10,431 bases of DNA, from assembly GCA_016867955.1 (NCBI GenBank), contig VGIE01000043.1, forward strand, positions 1 through 10,431, given 5' to 3'. The stretch's first letter is position 1. Each line of letters starts with the position of its first letter. Below are positions 7,478 to 10,431 of the stretch, piece by piece. The notes under the pieces were generated by a model. That model was not told where the DNA came from, made no database searches, and saw only the letters and a program-made list of their open reading frames with translations. The position numbers and the translations under genes are program-made. Source of the stretch: Betaproteobacteria bacterium. GTDB taxonomy: Bacteria > Pseudomonadota > Gammaproteobacteria > Burkholderiales > SG8-39.

Positions 7478-8311
7478 GTGCCGCACGATCGTGGTTCGCG
7501 CGTTTGCCTCCGGATGGGACTGGCGCGCAAAGCCGTGTTGCGCGCCGCGTCGGCGCACACGGCCCGGTACGAGCGGCTGCAGCCCGAGCAGACGCTCCTG
7601 CATCACCTTGTGCGGGAGCATCTGGAGACGTTCCTCGCCGAAGTCCAGGCCAGGACCGGCACGGGTTTAACGGAGTTTGTCAAAGACGAGTTCGAGGCCT
7701 TTCTCGAATGCGGCGTTCTGGCGCACGGATTCCTGCGCGTGCGCTGCGCCGGCTGCGCCCACGAGAAGCTGGTGGCGTTCTCGTGCAAGCGGCGCGGGTT
7801 CTGTCCCTCGCGCGGCGCGCGGCGCATGGCCCGGAGCGCTGCGATCCTGGTCGATGAGGTGATCCCCCGGGTGCCGGTCGGGCAGTGGATGCTGTCGTTT
7901 CCAATCGGCCTTCGCATCCTCTTTGCCGCACGGCCCGAGCTGCTCACGCCGGTGCTGCGGATCGTGCACCGTGTCATCGCGGGGTTTCTGCTCAGGCAGG
8001 CGGGCCTCGAACGCGCCACGGCCGATACCGGCGCGCTCACGCTGATCCAGCGCTTCGGCTCGGCGGCCAACCTGAACATCCACCTGCACTGCCTGGTGCT
8101 CGACGGGGTGTATCGGCGCACCGGGGGCGGGCCGGTCTACCAGGAAGCGCGTGCGCCCACCGGCGAGGAGCTGCAGGGGCTGCTCGAGAAGATCATCGTG
8201 CGGCTCGTGAAGGCACTGACCCGATTGGGTTATCTCATGCAAGAGGATGGTATGAGCTACCTGGCCGAGTTCGATTCCGACAACCCGCTCACGCCCCTGC
8301 AGGCGGCCTGA
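7478..8311 (+). pseudogene. IS91-family HUH transposase, truncated
   Basis: This is the N-terminal half (277 residues) of a rolling-circle Y2-type transposase that is usually about twice as long. The zinc-binding region reads RCAGCAHEKLVAFSCKRRGFC (Cys90, 93, 103, 109), followed by PSRGARRMA where the family normally has PSCGARRMA, so one zinc ligand is replaced by Arg112. The HUH metal-binding motif is intact in NIHLHCLVLDGVY (His202, His204). The reading ends at NPLTPLQAA and a stop, just where homologues continue into the segment holding the catalytic tyrosines. The frame is open to 7478, but the conserved part begins near residue 36, so the true start is uncertain. The protein should be unable to cleave DNA. 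Confidence 0.88.
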
Positions 8312-8518
8312 GATTCAAGACAAGAACGGCCCCCGCACCGCGTGGCTGACCTGCCAGCGCGCTCCACGCTCGCCCGGGGCGCTCAGCGGGCAACAAAGCC
8401 GGTCTGCACGGCTCGCCGCGCAGACCGGCAAACCCGCGCGAGCGGGGGAGTTTTTACCAGACACCACGCGATTCATCGGCTTTCGGCCTGGTGATACCAT
8501 AGCGCGTCGGGCAAAAGG
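8312..8518. other. Hairpin-rich 3' tail of the IS91/ISCR-like element
   Basis: No gene is seen here. A perfect 10-bp stem (GCCGGTCTGC at 8398-8407 with GCAGACCGGC at 8420-8429) is followed at once by a 5-bp stem closed by a GCGA tetraloop (8433-8446). These structures precede the oriIS-like end, consistent with the secondary structure expected near the nicking site of this family. Confidence 0.6.
8433..8455 (+). terminator. Possible terminator of the transposase transcript
   Basis: CCCGC and GCGGG pair around GCGA (8433-8446), followed after GGAG by TTTTT at 8451-8455. The stem is short but GC-only with a stable GNRA loop. It could end transposase transcription before the passenger P450, or instead be part of the element's origin structure. 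Confidence 0.4.
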
Positions 8519-8539
8519 GCGTTTGAATTCCCTATACCC
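8519..8539 (+). other. oriIS-like end of an ISCR element
   Basis: The sequence starts GCGTTTGAA and ends CCTATACCC, 21 nt in all. As I recall the conserved oriIS end of ISCR elements (GCGTTTGAA-CTT-CCTATACCC), this differs only at positions 10 and 12. It lies downstream of the transposase gene in the expected orientation, so it marks the right boundary of the element about 140 bp before the P450 start codon. Confidence 0.75.
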
Positions 8540-8547
8540 ATTTCAAG

Positions 8548-8565
8548 GACGTTGTCGAAAACGTC
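8548..8565. promoter_or_regulatory. Short palindrome upstream of the second P450
   Basis: GACGTT and AACGTC form a perfect 6-bp inverted repeat around 6 nt, 115 bp before the P450 start and just outside the oriIS-like end. It could be an operator for a regulator of the P450. No regulator gene is nearby, and no clear promoter is visible between it and the gene. Confidence 0.25.
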
Positions 8566-8679
8566 GTGGCATGGCTTGATGGCCGACCCATGAGAACGAT
8601 CGCTCTCTGAGGGCGGGAAAAATATGCGTGCGCGTGAGAGGCGCCCGCTGGCGCGGCAACAAATGACGAGGAGGAGTCG

Positions 8680-9921
8680 ATGTCCGCATTGAACGATCTC
8701 AACCTGCTTGATCCCGGATTCGCAGCCTGTCCGTATCAGGCCTACGCTACCTTGTTGAAAGAGGCGCCGGTCTTTCGCATGCCGCAGAACGGCGCCTATG
8801 TCGTCAGCCGCTACGACCTGGTCATGGAAGCGGTCAAGAACACCAAATTGTTTTCGAATCGGATACCCAACCACGAGACTTCCACTCACGGGGGGAGCAA
8901 TGCCGTTGCCGAACTGTACGCCAAGGCAGGTTATCGCCGCTGGAACCCGTTGCTGGGTACGGATCCTCCGGACCACACCTATTACCGCAGCCTCGTCGAC
9001 CGGTTTTTCACGGCGGGGCGTTGCCGTGATATGCGGCCGAAAATCGAAGGCATCGCCGGGGAATTGGTCGATGAGATCGCCGTGCGTGGTGAGGCCGAAT
9101 TCGTTGGTGATTTCGCGCTGAAACTGCCTGTCTACATCATCGCCGACATGTTGGGCGTCCCTCGGTCGGACATCCATCTTTTTCGGGAGTGGTCGGAAGC
9201 TTCCTTGCCGACAGGCATGAATGTCGGCCTGGACGTTGAACTTTCCAACGCCGCCAGGGTGATCGAATTCTTTCTCTACATGGACAAGATGATCCTCGAT
9301 CGTCGCAAGCATCCGGGGGATGACATCCTGTCTTCCCTCGCTTTGGGGCGCGACAAGAATGGTGAGTTCCTGGAGATGTCCGGTTTGCTCGGCATCCTGC
9401 TGGAGATACTCGTTGCTGGAAACGAAACGGTGAAGGACACGCTCGCCACCGGCATGATTCGCATGATCGATGATCCCGCTATCGTCGAGAGCCTGCGGAC
9501 GTGCGATGAGCGGACGTTGCGGGTGTTTGCCGATGAACTGGTTCGGCTGGAATGTCCGGTACAGGGCACCTACCGCTGGGTGACTCAGGATACGGAGCTT
9601 GGTGGTGTGAAGCTGGTGAAGGGTGCCATGGTCAATTTGCGGTGGGCCGCGGCTAACCGTGACCCCGCGGAATTTCCAGACCCCGAGCGGCTCGACCCCA
9701 CGCGCAGGAATCCCGGCGCGCACGTCGGCTTCGGCATCGGTGAGCATTACTGCCTGGGAGCATCACTGGCACGTGAGGAGCTTCAGGCAGGTCTGCGCGC
9801 GCTGGCAACGGGGCTGAACGGGTTTCGCTACGCTGCTCCCGACGCAAAGCAGGAATACCTGCCGAATTTCATCGTTCGCTCGCTGCGGGCGCTGCCAATC
9901 CGCTTCGAACGAAGGCGGTAA
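8680..9921 (+). CDS. Cytochrome P450, canonical bacterial type
   Basis: A 413-residue soluble class I cytochrome P450, requiring external ferredoxin and reductase. The I-helix has the canonical AGNET at 246-250 with the acid-threonine pair. ExxR is ELVR at 286-289, the meander reads NRDPAEFPDPERLDP, and the haem loop FGIGEHYCLGASLAREE is complete with the thiolate cysteine at residue 358. GAGGAGGAG precedes the ATG closely, so the start is secure. Third codon positions show visibly more A and T than icd or the minus-strand genes, suggesting a different origin. It lies between the oriIS-like end of the IS91/ISCR-like element and the second 75-bp repeat, so it is probably a passenger gene. The substrate is unknown; fatty-acid, terpenoid or steroid hydroxylation are all possible for such proteins. 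Confidence 0.95.
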   Translation: MSALNDLNLLDPGFAACPYQAYATLLKEAPVFRMPQNGAYVVSRYDLVMEAVKNTKLFSNRIPNHETSTHGGSNAVAELYAKAGYRRWNPLLGTDPPDHTYYRSLVDRFFTAGRCRDMRPKIEGIAGELVDEIAVRGEAEFVGDFALKLPVYIIADMLGVPRSDIHLFREWSEASLPTGMNVGLDVELSNAARVIEFFLYMDKMILDRRKHPGDDILSSLALGRDKNGEFLEMSGLLGILLEILVAGNETVKDTLATGMIRMIDDPAIVESLRTCDERTLRVFADELVRLECPVQGTYRWVTQDTELGGVKLVKGAMVNLRWAAANRDPAEFPDPERLDPTRRNPGAHVGFGIGEHYCLGASLAREELQAGLRALATGLNGFRYAAPDAKQEYLPNFIVRSLRALPIRFERRR

Positions 9922-9925
9922 AAAA

Positions 9926-9957
9926 TGGCGCGCCCGCCACGAAGGCTGTGCGCGCCA
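9926..9957 (+). terminator. Hairpin just after the second P450
   Basis: TGGCGCGC at 9926-9933 pairs perfectly with GCGCGCCA at 9950-9957 around a 16-nt loop, five bases after the stop codon. No T-run follows, so Rho-independent termination is doubtful. Confidence 0.35.
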
Positions 9958-9960
9958 GCA

Positions 9961-10031
9961 GGAGGAGTCTTGGACGGGGTTGGCGATCGGATTCCGGGCT
10001 CACACCCATCGCGTGATCGGGACGGAGCGCA
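9961..10031 (+). pseudogene. Possible start of a truncated gene downstream of the P450
   Basis: GGAGGAG at 9961-9967 lies two bases before TTG (9970-9972), and the frame reads LDGVGDRIPGSHPSRDRDGA up to the edge of the 75-bp repeat at 10032. The spacing is tight and the fragment too short to recognise. It may be the start of a second gene of the P450 operon cut by the repeat, or chance. Confidence 0.2.
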
Positions 10032-10106
10032 TAGCTGCCGACGCCAGATTAACCCAAGCTGCCGATTTCCGGTGACCCGGTGCGACGCTCTTGGAATCGT
10101 TGCTGG
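10032..10106 (+). repeat. 75-bp perfect direct repeat, right copy
   Basis: This copy is identical to 7202-7276, 2830 bp downstream and in the same orientation. Here it is followed by sequence unrelated to that after the left copy, and soon by the end of the M48-type gene. It is consistent with a truncated left end of a second, similar element or with a recombination scar. Confidence 0.98.
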
Positions 10107-10188
10107 AACGGATTTCTGCCGCCACGCCCCCTGGTTCACGCGAGCGAAGTACCGGGGCAGGGTTCGTCCGCTCCCCGGGCGATTTCCG

Positions 10189-10431
10189 CTACGGCAGCAA
10201 CACTCCCGGGTCCGCCGCCTCGAGCAGGGGTGGCAGCGGACAGTCCAGCACGGCGCCGACCATGCGCATCAGCGCAGCCTCGATGACGCGGATGGTCCCG
10301 TCCGCCGTCACGGTGGCGAACAGTGCCTTGACCAGCACGGCCTTGGGCAGCGGCGCGAGGTCGCGCAGCGTGTCCAGCGCGGCACGCAGCGCCGGCAGTG
10401 CCAGCGCCTCGCGCGCTGGCATCGCAGCGGC
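10189..10431 (-). CDS. C-terminal tail, probably of an M48-type metallopeptidase family protein (partial)
   Basis: The frame enters from the right edge and ends at TAG 10189-10191. The visible 80 residues read LRAALDTLRDLAPLPKAVLV, then KALFATVTADGTIRVIEAAL, then LDCPLPPLL. This resembles the helical C-terminal tail found after the membrane and peptidase domains of long proteobacterial M48-family proteins, where a tellurite-resistance TerB-like helical repeat (ADG...EAALMR) precedes a conserved CPLPPLL. The catalytic HExxH domain is outside the window, so the assignment rests on this tail alone. The gene seems intact at its 3' end, showing where ordinary chromosome resumes next to the repeat. 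Confidence 0.6.
   Translation of the reverse strand, partial: AAAMPAREALALPALRAALDTLRDLAPLPKAVLVKALFATVTADGTIRVIEAALMRMVGAVLDCPLPPLLEAADPGVLLP

Larger units (their letters stand above)
7202..8539 (+). mobile_element. Decayed IS91/ISCR-like rolling-circle element
   Basis: The unit consists of a 75-bp repeat (7202-7276), about 200 bp without a recognised gene, a truncated IS91-family HUH transposase gene, a hairpin-rich tail and an oriIS-like end at 8519-8539. Rolling-circle elements of this family have no terminal inverted repeats: transposition starts at oriIS, downstream of the transposase gene, and ends at terIS upstream of it. The right boundary is supported by the oriIS match. The left boundary is inferred only from where the direct repeat begins. 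The element is non-autonomous because its transposase lacks the catalytic C-terminal half. Confidence 0.65.

Noticed and set aside
7197..7670. A 157-codon plus-strand frame spanning the left repeat and the transposase start
   Set aside because: It has no family resemblance, and it crosses a repeat boundary and the transposase coding frame.
8473..9747. A 424-codon open frame on the minus strand opposite the second P450
   Set aside because: The plus strand carries a complete P450 with all motifs and a good ribosome binding site. The antisense frame has no recognisable motif and is a by-product of high-GC codon bias.

Overview
This high-GC window comes from a proteobacterium. The best clue is an NADP-dependent isocitrate dehydrogenase that reads almost residue for residue like the enterobacterial and betaproteobacterial enzyme. 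The right edge holds what looks like the C-terminal tail of a proteobacterial M48-type peptidase. I favour a betaproteobacterium, possibly a steroid- or terpenoid-degrading lineage given the P450/SDR content, but this placement is inference and weak.

Layout. Positions 1-167 (minus) hold the N-terminal part of an unrecognised gene, divergent from icd (365-1597, plus). A strong 12-bp hairpin terminator (1636-1665) separates icd from a convergent minus-strand block. Read in transcription order from right to left, that block is: a short-chain dehydrogenase (SDR) that looks broken (7002 to 6231), a SnoaL/NTF2-like protein (6070 to 5597), a cytochrome P450 (5391 to 4192), an SDR (4057 to 3293), a ThuA-like protein (3196 to 2477) and a third SDR (2480 to 1716). 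The last two overlap by 4 nt. The content suggests an oxidative catabolic cluster: hydroxylation by the P450, oxidation of the alcohols by SDRs, and an isomerase, hydratase or cyclase-type step by the SnoaL-like protein. The substrate cannot be read from the sequence.

The right third (about 7202-10106) is accessory DNA. It holds a decayed IS91/ISCR-type element: a truncated HUH transposase gene (7478-8311), then hairpins, then a 21-nt sequence at 8519-8539 that matches the conserved ISCR oriIS end at 19 of 21 positions as I recall it. A second, unrelated cytochrome P450 (8680-9921, plus) sits directly behind the oriIS-like end, the position in which ISCR elements carry passenger genes. A perfect 75-bp direct repeat (7202-7276 and 10032-10106) brackets the transposase and this P450, so the whole looks like a transposable or recombinable unit. 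It also appears to have cut a gene fragment upstream of the broken SDR. The native chromosome resumes after 10106 with the M48-type tail.

The most notable points are the transposon-like unit carrying a P450, the deletion/frameshift that removes the Rossmann glycine loop of one SDR, and the atypical I-helix of the first P450. I found no tRNA, rRNA or CRISPR array.
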